64,000 nt of DNA from Lepidostoma basale (GCA_022606425.2 JAHDVF020000590.1:1-64000), one strand, 5' to 3'; numbered from the stretch's first letter, positions 53,246 through 64,000 are shown. Translations and numbers: made by a program. The notes: generated by a model from the letters alone, not told the origin.

Positions 53246-55410
53246 GGGAAAGCCACGGCGCACTATGGGGCGAACAGCTCATTTTCATCCTAAAATTCGA
53301 TAACTTCGAAATCAATAAGAATATTGACACAAAATTTGGAGGAAATAATAGTAAATTAATACAAATTTATTATCTATAAAAACATTTCTATAATTGTATT
53401 CGTAGTATGAATTATAGGTCAGCAAAAATACACTTTTTAGACCAAAAAAAATATATTTATCTTATGTAAGAAAAACAAATGGATTAGGGTTTATAAATAC
53501 GTTATAATACATAATAAACTGTAGTTTATAAAAAAAACGTTACATTATAAAAATTATGCCACTTTCATAAGTGTATTTTTTTTAACAAAGATGTTTTCAT
53601 CTCACTGCTTCATTGTTCAACTTAATTTTTATAATTCTGTATTTAAAAGTGCTTTAGCCTCGTCTTCTAATTCCATTACTTTGCGTGATGTAGACATACT
53701 CGTACTATTGCTAGAAATATATGGATCTGAACTGTACAATAGAGTGTGAAAAACTTCTTCATTTGTTGATGACCGTGAACATGTTCTTGCGTGGTGGAGG
53801 CGATAATACTTGTTTCTTGCTTCTTGAGCATCTTCTGAAAGCTGTCCCAATGGTAGTAAAGAGTGATGTTTTATAATATTTTCTCCATGTATTAGGACCT
53901 TATGTACAGAAGCAGGCATAAAGTACCATTCCTACTCTTGTACAAAATATTCGGCCGTTGTTTTTGCATAGCTTCCGAATTTTTGTGCGTTTATAGGTTT
54001 TCCACTTGCCATAGTTTGTGAAATGATGTAAAATCTCTTGATAAGTTCCTCTTTTACTCCAGTTATATTTGCACAACATGTGTAATTAGAAAAAAACCTC
54101 CTTGCAGTATTCCCGTCGTTGAAATTACCAGTTCCTTGACGAGGTTTGTCAATAATTATTTATTATTATTATTTTAATGAATAATGAATGTCGCTTTGAC
54201 GCAGGTAAATTGCGTTTCTGTTAGGTTAAAATTATTATTCAAAAAAGTTTCTGCCATTGAAAAATGTTTTCCGTGATCCACAAAAGCCATGCAAAGGTCG
54301 TGGTCGTTGATCTTTATTATCGACATTTTTTTTAAGTTTCAATCAAAAAATTAAAATATGTTTTACGTTAGTACTTCGTATAAACGAAAAGTATTTATAT
54401 GTATATCAGAAACTGAATTTACAGCCGTATAAAGACGAGTGCAAAATGCGTGCGGAACAATGGAATGTATAAAAAACAAAAAAATATTTTTAAGAATATC
54501 GGAGGGAAAAATATTTTGTTCCAAATTTCTATTTAGCATTGTAGTCGTTGGTTATTGATAGATTAATTGTTAATCGTGATCTCACAATAATAAAAACAAT
54601 TCCAACAATGCAAGATAATATTTAAGTTGACACATATTAAAACTTCCCGCAGATAAAAATAACCACAAAATAAAATTATAATAATAATGATTATCGGTAA
54701 AATAATATGTGAAAAAAATATTGTGCTTGTTGAAAATAAGCTAGTTAATAATGTAAAACCATACTAAAATTTATTTGTAAATTTTAAATAATAATAAAAA
54801 TATATATTGCATCCATAAAGTAAAGTTTGTTTTTCGTAAAGTTTCTTTTTCTAGAAAATTTTTTTTTTTAAAGTTTCTTTTTCTAGAAAATTATTTTTTT
54901 CTCAAATTGGCGCAAGTAGGCGCACGTTTTTATTTCTGTTTCTCAAACAAAACTTATTATTTATAATAAAAATCATAATATCCAACTTTCGGCAAAATTC
55001 GCTAGTAACGAAAAGTTTCGTGAAAGGTGAATTTTAAAAATATTTTTAGTTGTGTGTTTTAAAATTTATAATAAAAAGTTAGTAAGCTATATTAGAAAAA
55101 AAAATACGTTTTAGGATATAAAAAACTAGTACTTAGTGCAAACAAAACAAAATTATTTCCCATCAAAATGCTTTATACGAGGATTTAAAATTTCACTTCA
55201 AATTACTTAACAAACGATTATTCCAAAACATCCAACTTTAAAGTGTCATAGGGAATTAACGGAGCGATACGAAAAATTGGCGATTTTTTTCTGAAAAATA
55301 TACAGTTTTAGCATTATGAATCAATTATTATTTTAATTGTACCATATATTTGATAAAATTGAATTTTAGGACGATTTAGGTCCGGCCGCCCGACAGTGCG
55401 GCGCTTCCTT
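53246..55410 (-). mobile_element. Candidate DNA transposon fossil
   Basis: GGAAAGCCACGGCGCACTAT at the left and CCGACAGTGCGGCGCTTCCT at the right form an imperfect inverted repeat around GCGCACTRT. Inside, a minus-strand protein remnant lies at 53629-54310. The rest is very AT-rich, with a 33-bp tandem duplication at 54838-54900 (AAAGTTTCTTTTTCTAGAAA). Target duplications were not found, so the boundaries are tentative. Confidence 0.4.
53629..54310 (-). pseudogene. Arthropod transposon-type protein, C-terminal fragment
   Basis: The minus strand gives ELIKRFYIISQTMASGKPI-like pieces in broken frames, then MPASVHKVLIHGENIIKHHS, LPLGQLSEDAQEARNKYYRL and STNEEVFHTLLYSSDPYIS. I know this block (VHKILIHG, GQLSEEAQEARNKD) only from uncharacterised proteins that occur in many copies in arthropod genomes, so a transposase-like origin is likely. 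A stop near 53925 and further ones upstream break it. Confidence 0.6.
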
Positions 55411-55712
55411 CACAAAGGGATGCAATCGCTCTCGTCAGCTTTTATATTTTTACCAAATAAATCATACCCCTTTTGCACATGACCTCCAGGCAAAAACCTT
55501 ACTGTTAGATTACGAAAATCTGGTTTATGCATCCACGTCCATTCGCAGAGGCTACTCGGCACAAACTTTCTAGATGCCATCTTCCTCACTCTTTCTATAT
55601 CCAATATAATTGGCCAATGCTGTACTGTTGACTCTGTAGTCAATATAATATTAGTGTAGAGAAATATAAGAAACCCCCCGTCGTCGTATGAGCACGGGGT
55701 TCTTGTGTGCAT
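55410..55712 (-). other. Open frame of 100 codons, unknown
   Basis: An uninterrupted minus-strand frame (for example SSLCEWTWMHKPDFRNLTVR and PGGHVQKGYDLFGK) just downstream of SMC2. I recognise no family. It could be a transposon remnant or chance. Confidence 0.25.
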
Positions 55713-55742
55713 GAATATTAAAAATGTAATTTAAAAAAAAAG

Positions 55743-55748
55743 TTTATT
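55743..55748 (-). terminator. Poly(A) signal of SMC2
   Basis: AATAAA on the minus strand, 50 bases after the SMC2 stop codon. Confidence 0.7.
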
Positions 55749-55797
55749 GAAAGAAGTTGAATTTACAGATAAACATATAAAAATATACTCGTATAAT

Positions 55798-55911
55798 CTA
55801 TTTCTTAGGGTTGACAGTCCTCTGCACGGTAGACATGCCATCCACAAACTTAGTTCGGAAAAGGACATTGGCGTTGTGGAACATGCCTTCCTTCAGAGAT
55901 ACCACGATGAA
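55798..55911 (-). CDS. SMC2: SMC2 last exon
   Basis: It encodes [20 protein letters not shown] and [17 protein letters not shown], then the stop. This is the conserved end of the ATPase head, including the switch-region His equivalent in the preceding HSQ. Confidence 0.95.
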   Translation of the reverse strand, partial: FIVVSLKEGMFHNANVLFRTKFVDGMSTVQRTVNPKK

Positions 55912-58900
55912 CTGAAACACACGGATACCATGTCTGATAAACCAACAGCGGAGACTAATTCTGACTTGCAACTACTTGTATAGAACATGTTTGAAATGTT
56001 ACCTGCGAGTGTTTGAAATGCTTGGAGAGCATGGAGCCAATGTTCTGCGTGTGGCTGAGGTCCAGAGCGGCGTCCACCTCGTCTAGAATGTAGAGCGGCG
56101 CCGGGCGGTAGAGCAGCATGGCCAGGATGAGGGACAGAGCCACGAGGGAGCCCTGCCCGCCCGACAGCTCCCCCAGCCCTTCCTTCCACACGCCGTTGAA
56201 CCCCACCTTCACCTGAAATAGCCGTCGCTCGCTCATCAAACTCTTTTACCACGTTTACTGGGCGGCTGCAATTGGATTACAAGCCTACTCCTGTTACCTC
56301 CAAGCCGTCGAGGACGGTCTGCCCCTCGGGTGGCACGAGTTTGGCTTGCGCTCCGTACAGCAAGGTGCTGAAGATGGAGCCGAAATCCCGGTTGACCTGC
56401 TGGCACGCACTCAGCAACGCCTTGCGCTTCTTCTCGTCCAACTCGCTCATCACCTGCACCAGCTTTGCCCGATCATTTTCTACGATCTTTTTCTTCTTCA
56501 TCAACTCGGAATACTGGAATCATAATATACCCATTACCAGATGGAAGATCAGAGTGGAGGAGATGGGAGTGAGGAACAACAGTAGCGAAAGGGCCCCCAC
56601 CTGCTCCTCCTCCTTGCCCAGCAGGGAGTGCGCGCGCGCGTTGACGTTGCGCGCGAGCTTGTCCTTGCGCTGCTCCAGCTGCTGCAGGCGCTGGCCGGCC
56701 GCCACGGGCTCGCGCTCGCGGAAGTCGTACAGCCCGCCCGGCTCCCCGAAGTACTCCCTCTCTGACGCGATCCACTCGTACTTCCTCTTCATCGCCTCCA
56801 TCTAGCAGTACCCACACTTGTTATAGAACCCCAATTCTAATGTTTCCATTTATAGACACGTACAGAAAATACAAGAAAAATAAAGCAATTGAATACATAG
56901 GCCTCAATATCAGTATAATTGTCCTCCCCACAGGCATTAACAGTGGCAGATGAAATACCCTATATTGCCATTGTCCCCTATAATGTCGTGGACAAAGTCA
57001 AATCATTCAAAATAAACAAAAAAAACTTAACACGGATGGTTCGTCTAAATAATGAAAATAAAATTCAAATCCAGGGGGCCAGAAGATGGCAGCGAGCTGC
57101 CGAAACCGGTTGAAGACACAAACATTTGCGGGTTTTAACTAAATATACATTTTAAAAAGATTTTTTTTTTTTTTTTTCATTATTTCCAATGATTGTATTT
57201 TTGATTTCCAGTAAGAAATCAGTTGCATTTAGCCAGGGGTAATAACCATTTTCTTTGAAGTACAGAAAATGTAACAATTTTTTCTGTACCTTCTCAAACA
57301 AACAGTATTTTGTTTCATGCGGTGCTAAAATTACTATGACTAAATTCAAACCAACTTCTTACCAAGGAGTTATATTATAGTACACTTTGAATTAGTGAAA
57401 TTTTCTCAATCCTATTACAGCTATTATCCTTTTACAGCTATATGAAAGATAATTGGGGATCGAATGTACGAGTAACTACCAAATCTTTGGAAAAAGCAGT
57501 CCTGTCCAGCAGTAGACCATCCATTGTGTAAACGGGATAGATGGTCATGCTAGCCCTAGTGTGGGACTAATACTGGGTATTGGGAAAGTTCAAAAGCTGG
57601 CTGCTTCAAGCCTTCAAATCTGAGCATCTGTCAATTAAATTCAGTTTGCACATGTTTGTCATTCTCACATTTGTTTTATCGCTCCTTAAAATGTCGACTT
57701 TCATGGTAAATAAGAAGCATTTGAGGGAAGTTCTGCTGTTCTGTTTTAATTGGAAGAGTGCAGCTGAGGCGCATAAAATGCCCGTGGAAATTTATGGTGA
57801 TCATGAATGATCCAAAAGCAAGAAAATTGGTTGCCACATGACCTGAAGCCAAGAGACGTTAAAAGGCAATTTCAGACGTGCGAATTATTGGTTGCAAGGT
57901 AGAATATTCTGATTGATGGAAATATTATTTTCATACAAATAAAAAATCAGACCGAGCTTTCCGAAACACCCAATAAAATTAGTTTATTTTACTCCATTTT
58001 AAGACATTGTAATCATTGTAAAATGAGTCACAGAGAAGGTGTAAGGATACACGGGCAAAAGATAGACATGATAAGGTTTGCTGACGATATTGCTATGGTT
58101 GCTGAAAGTGAGGAGGAACTGCAGGAGGCCTTAGATACTTTGCAAGACATTCTTCAAGATAGCTACAACATGAAGATAAATAAGGACAAAACAAAGCTGC
58201 TGACTGTAGGCCGAACGCAACATCAGATGAGAGTAGTGATGTCAGGAGTTCCACTAAAGAACACCAAGGAGTTTGTCTACCTCGGGAGCAAAATAACATG
58301 GGACGGTCGGTCTAAGAGCGAGGTCGACAGCCGTATACATCAGGCTAGGCTTGCATTTAATAAAAGGTCGAAAATAATAGAATCAAATAATATAGACCTA
58401 AAACTGAGAATACTCCTCATCAAGACCTATGTATGGAGTGTCTTGATGTACGGCTGCGAGACATGGTGCCTATCCGAAAGGGATAAGCGGAGACTAGAGG
58501 CTTTTGAGATGTGGTCCTATAGAAGACTCTTTGGAATTTCCTGGAGAGACCACATCACGAATGAGGAAGTTCTTCAAGGAATCGAAGGAGGAAGGCACCT
58601 GCTCAGGACCTTGTCCGAAAGGCGTGCAAGATGGATCGGCCATGTAATACGTCAAGAAGGTCTCTTGCATGCCATAATGGAGGGTATGATCGAGGGGACA
58701 AACTCTAGGGGACGCCCACGCCGAGAGTACCTGGAGGACTTGTTGGTGGACGTACGCTGCTCATCATATGCAGATCTCAAAAGAGCTGCACAAGACAGGG
58801 AAAAATGGAAGAGAATAATGGAGGAAATTGCTGCAAACCAATCCCAGGATTGAAACCAGAGAAGAAGAATCAACTTCATGGAAGGTCGAAAATTGTATAA

Positions 58901-61900
58901 TGCTGGGATCGCCGATTTAGAAAATATAAGTATAACACACACTAACAACTTTAAATGCGTTTTTCCAAAACTCACTTTTTTCTATATGGTTGGCATATCT
59001 CAAGTTCTAAAGTACCGATTTACTTGAAATTTTGCACAGAGCTTCTTTATACATTTGAGTATCGCACTGCGTAGGGTTTTTAAATAAATATATTTTTACT
59101 GTTTTACTAATAACCCTGAATAAGGGGGATCGAAAAGTTATCAAAATGTCTTCAATGTGTTCATTCACAGCTAGTTTGTGATGAGACACGGTCCTGTAAA
59201 CGCATAAGTTTTGTTATTACGTATTATTTTTCAGTAATTTTTTTCTACCAAGGGGGAAAGATGTCAAAGCCAACAATAGAAGAAGCACACTTAAGTCATT
59301 GTATGCTATTTTTGTTTGATCAAGGGGTAAACGAAGCAGTGAAAAATAATATCAATTCTCACGGGAATATTCTGAAACCAAACAAGTGTCATTGGGGGTT
59401 TAAAAAGTTTAAAAATGGAAAAAGAATTCCAAAGATGTCGTACAAAAAGGATGACCCAAAAAATTTGATGATATCTTGAAGGCGATGCTGAATTCAGATT
59501 CTTGTCAAACTATTGAGATTGTCATTGAAGATTGGCTGTCCATGATCTATAGTTCATTTCAGATGAAAATTGTACAGTAAAGGAATTCAGGTTCCTCAAT
59601 CAATGGCGTACCATCGTGATACTTGAACTTGATGGTGCAAAGCCGCCAAATCGCTGCCTTTGGTGACATATTTGATGGACTTCTCTGCATTGCAATACTC
59701 TATGTTGCAACGTGCCTTGAAGTTATCATCGGGTGATCGACGCCGATCAGTGGATAGCGATAGGAATCTCGGCACATATGACGTTTTATACGGATTTATA
59801 TTTTAGTGATTTTTTACTTTTCCAATGCCGGAAGAAAATTCTCAGAGCCGAGACGAACAACAAAAATTCATCGAAATCAGTCAATCAGTTCTCGAGATAT
59901 CATCAAAAAAGCCGTTCCATACAAAATTAAGAGAAAATGAATTTTCTTCATAATTTTTTTTTCATGTTTTTTACGATGTTTTAATAGTTATTCGAGACGG
60001 AAACAAATCCAACAAATCATAGAAATCGGGAAATTTCTTGAGAACCAAAAGGCTAAACGTCGCCAGGCTGATAATAAAATGCCTGAATTCAATGACATGG
60101 CTAACGGACGCTTAGCCGACATGTTGAAAGCAACGTTATTGTGACTTTATATTATCGTGAATTTATTTATTTATTGAACACAAAAAAAACCAGATTTTGC
60201 TAAACAAGTTTTTAGCGTTTGCGTAAAAATTAGATGAGTAGATAGGGGATGTATTATTTTTTTTAAAACTAACTCTAACCTAAAGGATCGATTCCCGGTG
60301 AAATCAATAATAATCAAAAAGTGATTTTTCCCGGTCTGTTGAGTTGATTAAAGTAAAATACAATAAAATAGAAATAAAAATAAAGTTATGTTTTTATAAA
60401 CACGCTATGCGTCATTATGAACATTATAACCGTACAAGCGCTAAGCCAGTGTCAAAACTCGTACGGTAGTAAAGAAGAACGTTTAGGTTAGAGTTAGTTT
60501 TTTTTTAAATAATACATCCCCTATACGCATGCTCTCTCTCTCTCTTTGTTGTTTGAAAATCATGTCCGACTCAGTGCCATGGCTTATTAATTTTGGTTTC
60601 ATTATTTTGTTTAATTTGACGACAGAAGCCGTTGAACATGATATTGTCAGATGACTGCTAGCGCTGCAGTGGTAAAAATTAGAACTAAATTACAATGACT
60701 TGGCGGCTGCCTCGGTGCGGCCGCCCGGTGACGATCGTTTGAGCTAGCTTTCAAGCAGCCAACTCGTTGAACGTTGAGCTATCTTAATTTATTCAACTAC
60801 CGGCCTAGTCACTTCATTGAATACTGGCATTTTATTATCTGCCTAGCCGTTCAATTGAGCGGCAGATTTAACTAGTTGGCGACGACATATCTAACACGAC
60901 TTTGTTTTATATATATAGATAGCAGTGGTATGCCTAGGGTTAACCAGTAAGGCAAGCCCATTGATTTTTTATGTATTATATGTTATATATGTATAAAATA
61001 AATAGACAGTCATACGAAAATGTATTCCAAAGGTGCATGCTTTTATCCCTGTAGTTAGTCTACAAAACTCACAGAAGGTATATTATAACTGGACAGAATT
61101 TATAAACACATCTCGGTCATGAGAAGTTAAATAATTAATAAGAATATAACGGTAAATATTACAGTTCAATATAATTTTTATGTTTGTTAACATACAGCGT
61201 TAAATAAATGTTTATTCATTACAAAATAGATTCCCACACCAGATGACAAAGGGAAAAAATCTGAGGTTTTTAATTGAATGCCAATGCCAATTGTACTAAC
61301 TTCAAGTTGGATTCTAGCTTAAAAATTCATCATACAAATAAACTAGGGGAATTCCTTATATTTGTCAGAATGCAAGAACTGTGTTACAATTTACAATGAG
61401 TGGGAAGAGTATATTGCAGGTTTGGCCTGGACGGCATTGTATTGGGCTGAAAGAGACGCAATATACACACACGTGTTTTTGCATTTTTTGCCGTTTAGTT
61501 TACGTGCGGATGCTACCCAGACAGAAAGAGACACAATAAATATACATATATTATGTCTCTTTCTGCCTGGGTAGCGCTTATAGTAGAAGACGTAAGGGTA
61601 CAGCCACACCGGAGTGCCTGAGTAGGAATCACGCCCTGAGGCGCCGGGTGTTCTTCTTGACTCCTACTCTGGCACTCTGGTGTGGCCGTACCCTAACCTA
61701 AGTGATATTGACGCGCGTGAAATATTTTTTTTCTTTTATTTAGGGACGCAAACTTGCGATAAACTCGCTTCAATTTCGGGGGTTAGATACTCCCGCAGTT
61801 GTCCGTGAATACATTTGATACGAGCTGTTATTATTCAATTAATTATTGTTTGTAGAACAGGCAAATATAGACCTTAATGATCCGCTAAATGTCCCATATC

Positions 61901-64000
61901 TAGTCTATATTTGCTCGGGGGTTGAAATTCAGAGTCTAATTTTCTACATTTTTACTTTAGTCAATAAATTGAACGCAAATAGTTTCCGTAATGCCGGCTT
62001 AGAGCCCGTTCCCACTTGTCGGGTGTCGGGTCCGGTTTTTAATCGGATGTTCCAGTGGCAGAACATTTTATATGAAGCTATTCACACTTGCCGGCAAAAA
62101 ATCGGGTTCCGGCAAGTGTGAATAGCTCCATATAAAATGTTCTGCCACTGGAACATCCGATTAAAAACCGGACCCGACACCCGACAAGTGGGAACGGGCT
62201 CTTACAGTCTAAATTGACTCATAATGCTGGGGACTTAATTGGCACTATAATCGATTTCTTTTGATAATCAAATGATTTTACTGAAATCTCTTGAAGGAAG
62301 TTTATTTTAAATAAAAATTAAATAAAACAATGTTTTTCAACTACTTCCACTTTTGTCTTTATTTCGACAGCGACCGGTTTCGCCAGGCTCGCTGGCATCG
62401 ACAGAATGATTTCTTTTGATTTGGCAAAGGCAGGTATGATTAGTTTTCATTATATTTGAGCGGTATTTTTTTTTCATGTTACGGTGATTTTTTGAAGTTA
62501 AGTGAGCATTTCTTTTACTTAATTAAATAACAAAATCAAGAGTTTTGTGTCTGTAAACATTGTATTTCTAAGAGCATTGTAATGATCTTGAGTTTTATAT
62601 ACAAGAATGTTTTATGCAAATGTGATTGTCTACTTGAATATTGAAGATTAGCTAAACGGTGTTATTTACTTGACTATTAAATTTCATATAAAGTATTCAG
62701 AAAACAATTGTTCAATTCATATCAGAATTATTCAAGTTTAACATTCACAGCGAGTTTGCTTGGATCCAAACATTGTTTTATATTATAGATATGAACTAAA
62801 TTAGGATACACACATTCTTCCACATACATTCTATGGCACATGTCATTTGATCGGACAAATGAATTGGTATTGTATTTGTTTAATTATATTGGGTGTATTT
62901 ATATACTCGAATATAGGAATAGCGAAGCATATTGTTGCCTCAACTCACCTTGGAGGCGCAGCCAGCAGCCTCGGTCTGCAGTTTGGTCACGCGGTGACCC
63001 AGCTCTTTGATCTCTAGCTCTATTTCGGAGTTGCGAGTCATCAAGTGCTCCTTCTTCCGCAAGGTCTTCTTTATTTCATTACTCTGGGATGCTATGTCAG
63101 ACTTCTTAGCCTTGACTAGCGCTTGAGCTGTTTTAACTATTTCCTGGAAACGCACCCAGAAGTAAGTATTTGTCATTAAATGCTTTTCAATTGGAATCAC
63201 AAAAATAAGATAGGAAGACCTACCTTGATCTGAGCCAAGTCGCGGTCACTCTGCTGCACCTGGAGCTGCAGCTGGGCCAGCGCCTCCTCGCCGGCCACCA
63301 GCTGCTGACGCCCCCCTTCTGCGGCCCGCCCCAGCTCGCTCACCTCCAGCTTCAGAGTCTCAAACTCTTGCTCCCGTTGCTTCCACAGGTTGCGACTGTT
63401 CTCCGCTTGTTTTTTTATCTTCTTCAGCTCATTCTCTACTGCACTCATCTCTCTCTCTCTGTGACCCTTCAAATCTTTCATCTGAGTCTCTAGATTCTTA
63501 GCTTTGGTGTCATTTTCCACCTGCAACTTCTTGCTGTCTACAATTTGCTGTGCAAGCTCCCCGACCTTGAGGTTGAGCTCCTCCACTTCGCTGTGCAGCT
63601 GGTGAGTGGTGGTGGTCTGCATCCTCAGCTTCACGGCGTTCACCTCCACACTCTTCACTTCCCATCGCTGCTTCAGATTTGTGTACTTCTCGTATGCCTG
63701 GTTTGCGCCATTGATTTCGGACTCAATTTGCTTTAGCTGATTCTCTGAATCCTGTAATTGGCTTTCTAGCTGCTTAAGTTCTTTTAATTGCACTAAAACT
63801 GATCCTCCCTGTTTGGTACAAAGTTTTATTTTAACAATATGAAAAACAAAATCCACATTCCATAATGAGTATCATCAATCCGGCCATTACCTTGAGGGCA
63901 GCGCCGCCCGACAGCGTCCCGGCGGGGTCCACGACGTCCCCGTCGAGGGTAACGCAGCGCCGCATGATGCGCGGGTGGTAGGTCACGCGGCGCGCCGTGT
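55798..64000 (-). CDS. SMC2: SMC2, condensin ATPase subunit (C-terminal half; 5' part outside window)
   Basis: Seven exons on the minus strand, from right to left 63891-64000 (continues beyond), 63224-63808, 62949-63143, 56601-56801, 56298-56513, 56003-56212 and 55798-55911, all joined in phase 0, give the last 540 or so residues. SMC2 pairs with SMC4 in condensin and uses ATP binding to compact mitotic chromosomes. The visible order is the end of the hinge ([10 protein letters not shown]), the C-terminal coiled coil of about 330 residues, then the head with the ABC signature LSGGQ, Walker [12 protein letters not shown] and the terminal VSLKEGMF...FVDG block. Blocks such as [16 protein letters not shown] [16 protein letters not shown] and [12 protein letters not shown] identify SMC2 and not other SMCs. 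The signature reads SGGQG where SGGQR is the rule. One 6.1-kb intron is full of transposon remains. Confidence 0.96.
56003..56212 (-). CDS. SMC2: SMC2 exon: signature motif and Walker B
   Basis: It encodes [20 protein letters not shown], then [20 protein letters not shown] and [19 protein letters not shown]. Walker B with its catalytic Glu is intact. Gly at 56150-56152 replaces the usual Arg after SGGQ. Confidence 0.96.
56298..56513 (-). CDS. SMC2: SMC2 exon: coiled coil into head
   Basis: It encodes [20 protein letters not shown] and [20 protein letters not shown], ending [12 protein letters not shown], all strongly matching SMC2. Confidence 0.96.
56601..56801 (-). CDS. SMC2: SMC2 exon: distal coiled coil
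   Basis: It encodes [20 protein letters not shown] and [20 protein letters not shown], matching the SMC2 block DWI..E...FG...YDF....P..A..RL. It begins with an internal Met codon directly after the acceptor. Confidence 0.95.
57573..57973 (+). mobile_element. Internally deleted mariner element
   Basis: TA-flanked ends CTGGGTATTGGGAAAGTTC and the inverse of CTTTCCGAAACACCCAA form imperfect mariner inverted repeats. Inside, a start of transposase ([20 protein letters not shown], ending YGDHE, 57691-57810) is joined to a later piece ([19 protein letters not shown]). The middle, with the catalytic residues, is lost. It lies in the large SMC2 intron. Confidence 0.8.
58023..58853 (+). pseudogene. 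LINE RT C-terminal half, open frame of 276 codons
   Basis: An uninterrupted frame begins just before the RT catalytic box ([20 protein letters not shown]), goes through [20 protein letters not shown] and [20 protein letters not shown], and ends in a [11 protein letters not shown] tail. The fingers, palm start and any endonuclease are absent, so the copy is 5'-truncated and not functional alone. The lack of stops suggests a recent insertion. It is of the RTE/R4-like type. It lies antisense in the SMC2 intron. Confidence 0.85.
58870..59255. other. SMC2 intron sequence, nothing recognised
   Basis: No gene, RNA or repeat boundary is recognised here. Confidence 0.35.
59261..59530 (+). pseudogene. 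mariner transposase N-terminal fragment
   Basis: [20 protein letters not shown] and [14 protein letters not shown] resemble the helix-turn-helix start of mariner transposases (HLRH.MLF.F..G.NA.EA..NI, then W..KF..G). An internal shift and the stop after 72 codons break it. Confidence 0.65.
59531..60240. other. SMC2 intron sequence, nothing recognised
   Basis: Some of this could be the decayed rest of the neighbouring mariner copy, but no catalytic block is legible. Confidence 0.35.
60245..60521. mobile_element. TA-flanked MITE with about 45-bp TIRs
   Basis: GGGGATGTATTATTTTTTTT followed by AAAACTAACTCTAACCTAAA is inverted at the other end (TTTAGGTTAGAGTTAG, then AATAATACATCCCC). TA flanks both ends, as for Tc1/mariner-type elements. 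No coding capacity. A CT repeat follows at 60532-60546. Confidence 0.8.
60550..61505. other. SMC2 intron sequence, nothing recognised
   Basis: No gene or clear repeat structure is visible. Confidence 0.35.
61512..61575. repeat. Short hairpin
   Basis: GCTACCCAGACAGAAAGAGA pairs with TCTCTTTCTGCCTGGGTAGC around an AT-rich loop. Confidence 0.8.
61594..61694. repeat. Fold-back repeat
   Basis: AGGGTACAGCCACACCGGAG pairs with CTCTGGTGTGGCCGTACCCT, with a loop of about 45 bases. It lies 19 bases after another hairpin of unrelated sequence. Confidence 0.8.
61840..62937 (+). mobile_element. Second copy of the Helitron-like repeat
   Basis: It shares AATATAGACCTTAAT with 8606-8620, and its 62520-62937 portion matches 8950-9340, including CACAGCGAGTTTGCTTGGAT. 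The right end is cut within GCGAAGCA and abuts the SMC2 splice donor region at 62948. A palindromic MITE is nested inside. Confidence 0.5.
62002..62201. mobile_element. Palindromic MITE with TTA target duplication
   Basis: A 200-bp near-perfect palindrome has ends GAGCCCGTTCCCACTTGTCG and the exact inverse, and arms of about 90 bp. TTA flanks both ends (61999-62001 and 62202-62204). A 3-bp TWA duplication is typical of PIF/Harbinger-type elements. Confidence 0.8.
62949..63143 (-). CDS. SMC2: SMC2 exon: C-terminal coiled coil
   Basis: Sixty-five codons ([20 protein letters not shown], ending [20 protein letters not shown]) of heptad-type sequence, matching the SMC2 KIKELDHNISKHKREA region. 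Donor and acceptor are canonical. Confidence 0.93.
63224..63808 (-). CDS. SMC2: SMC2 exon: coiled coil after hinge
   Basis: A 195-codon exon, [20 protein letters not shown] through [20 protein letters not shown] to SDRDLAQIK. It is charged and leucine-rich. The KY..LKQ.WE.K block is diagnostic of SMC2. Confidence 0.95.
63891..64000 (-). CDS. SMC2: SMC2 exon: end of hinge domain (cut by window)
   Basis: It encodes [20 protein letters not shown] and [14 protein letters not shown], the conserved hinge end (SMC2 consensus VTL.GD..DP.GTLSGG). The exon starts beyond the window. Confidence 0.93.

Overview
The window is animal nuclear DNA, most probably from a moth or butterfly. Three things point that way: interrupted TTAGG-type telomeric DNA (written here as CCTAA), a telomere-targeted TRAS-like retrotransposon of a kind best known from Lepidoptera, and split genes whose GC-rich exons sit in AT-rich introns full of transposon remains. 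No bacterial-type genes, rRNA genes or CRISPR arrays were seen.

Layout. Bases 1-7920 are an interstitial or subtelomeric block: a truncated TRAS-like LINE whose poly(A) abuts 262 bp of CCTAA repeats, then a full-length TRAS-like element (ORF1, plus ORF2 with endonuclease, reverse transcriptase and RNase H), then decayed CCTAA repeats and a duplicated short unit. All elements point the same way. Bases 7920-19190 hold no host gene that I can recognise; they carry a Helitron-like repeat, fold-back elements, a piggyBac fossil and a LINE fossil broken by a hairpin element. A gustatory receptor gene in four exons lies at 19265-21028 (+). Bases 25246-52581 (+) carry a receptor guanylyl cyclase whose 19 exons join in frame to 1221 codons plus a stop. 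Its first intron (11.5 kb) and several later introns are packed with DNA transposons and LINE fragments. The C-terminal half of the condensin subunit SMC2 lies at 55798-64000 (-), convergent with the cyclase, and its 5' part runs off the window.

The three host genes have unrelated roles: chemosensory reception, cGMP signalling at the plasma membrane, and mitotic chromosome condensation. Nothing suggests a shared pathway. What ties the window together is transposon activity: two LINE lineages, SINE-like repeats, and DNA elements of the piggyBac, Tc1/mariner, pogo, hAT and Harbinger-like types, many nested in one another.

The items most worth a second look are the telomere-directed LINE array and its relative inserted beside a cyclase splice acceptor, a 1977-bp DNA transposon with a perfect 8-bp target duplication and a protein I cannot place in a known superfamily, a precisely spaced Inr/DPE promoter before the cyclase, and an Arg-to-Gly change in the SMC2 ABC signature.
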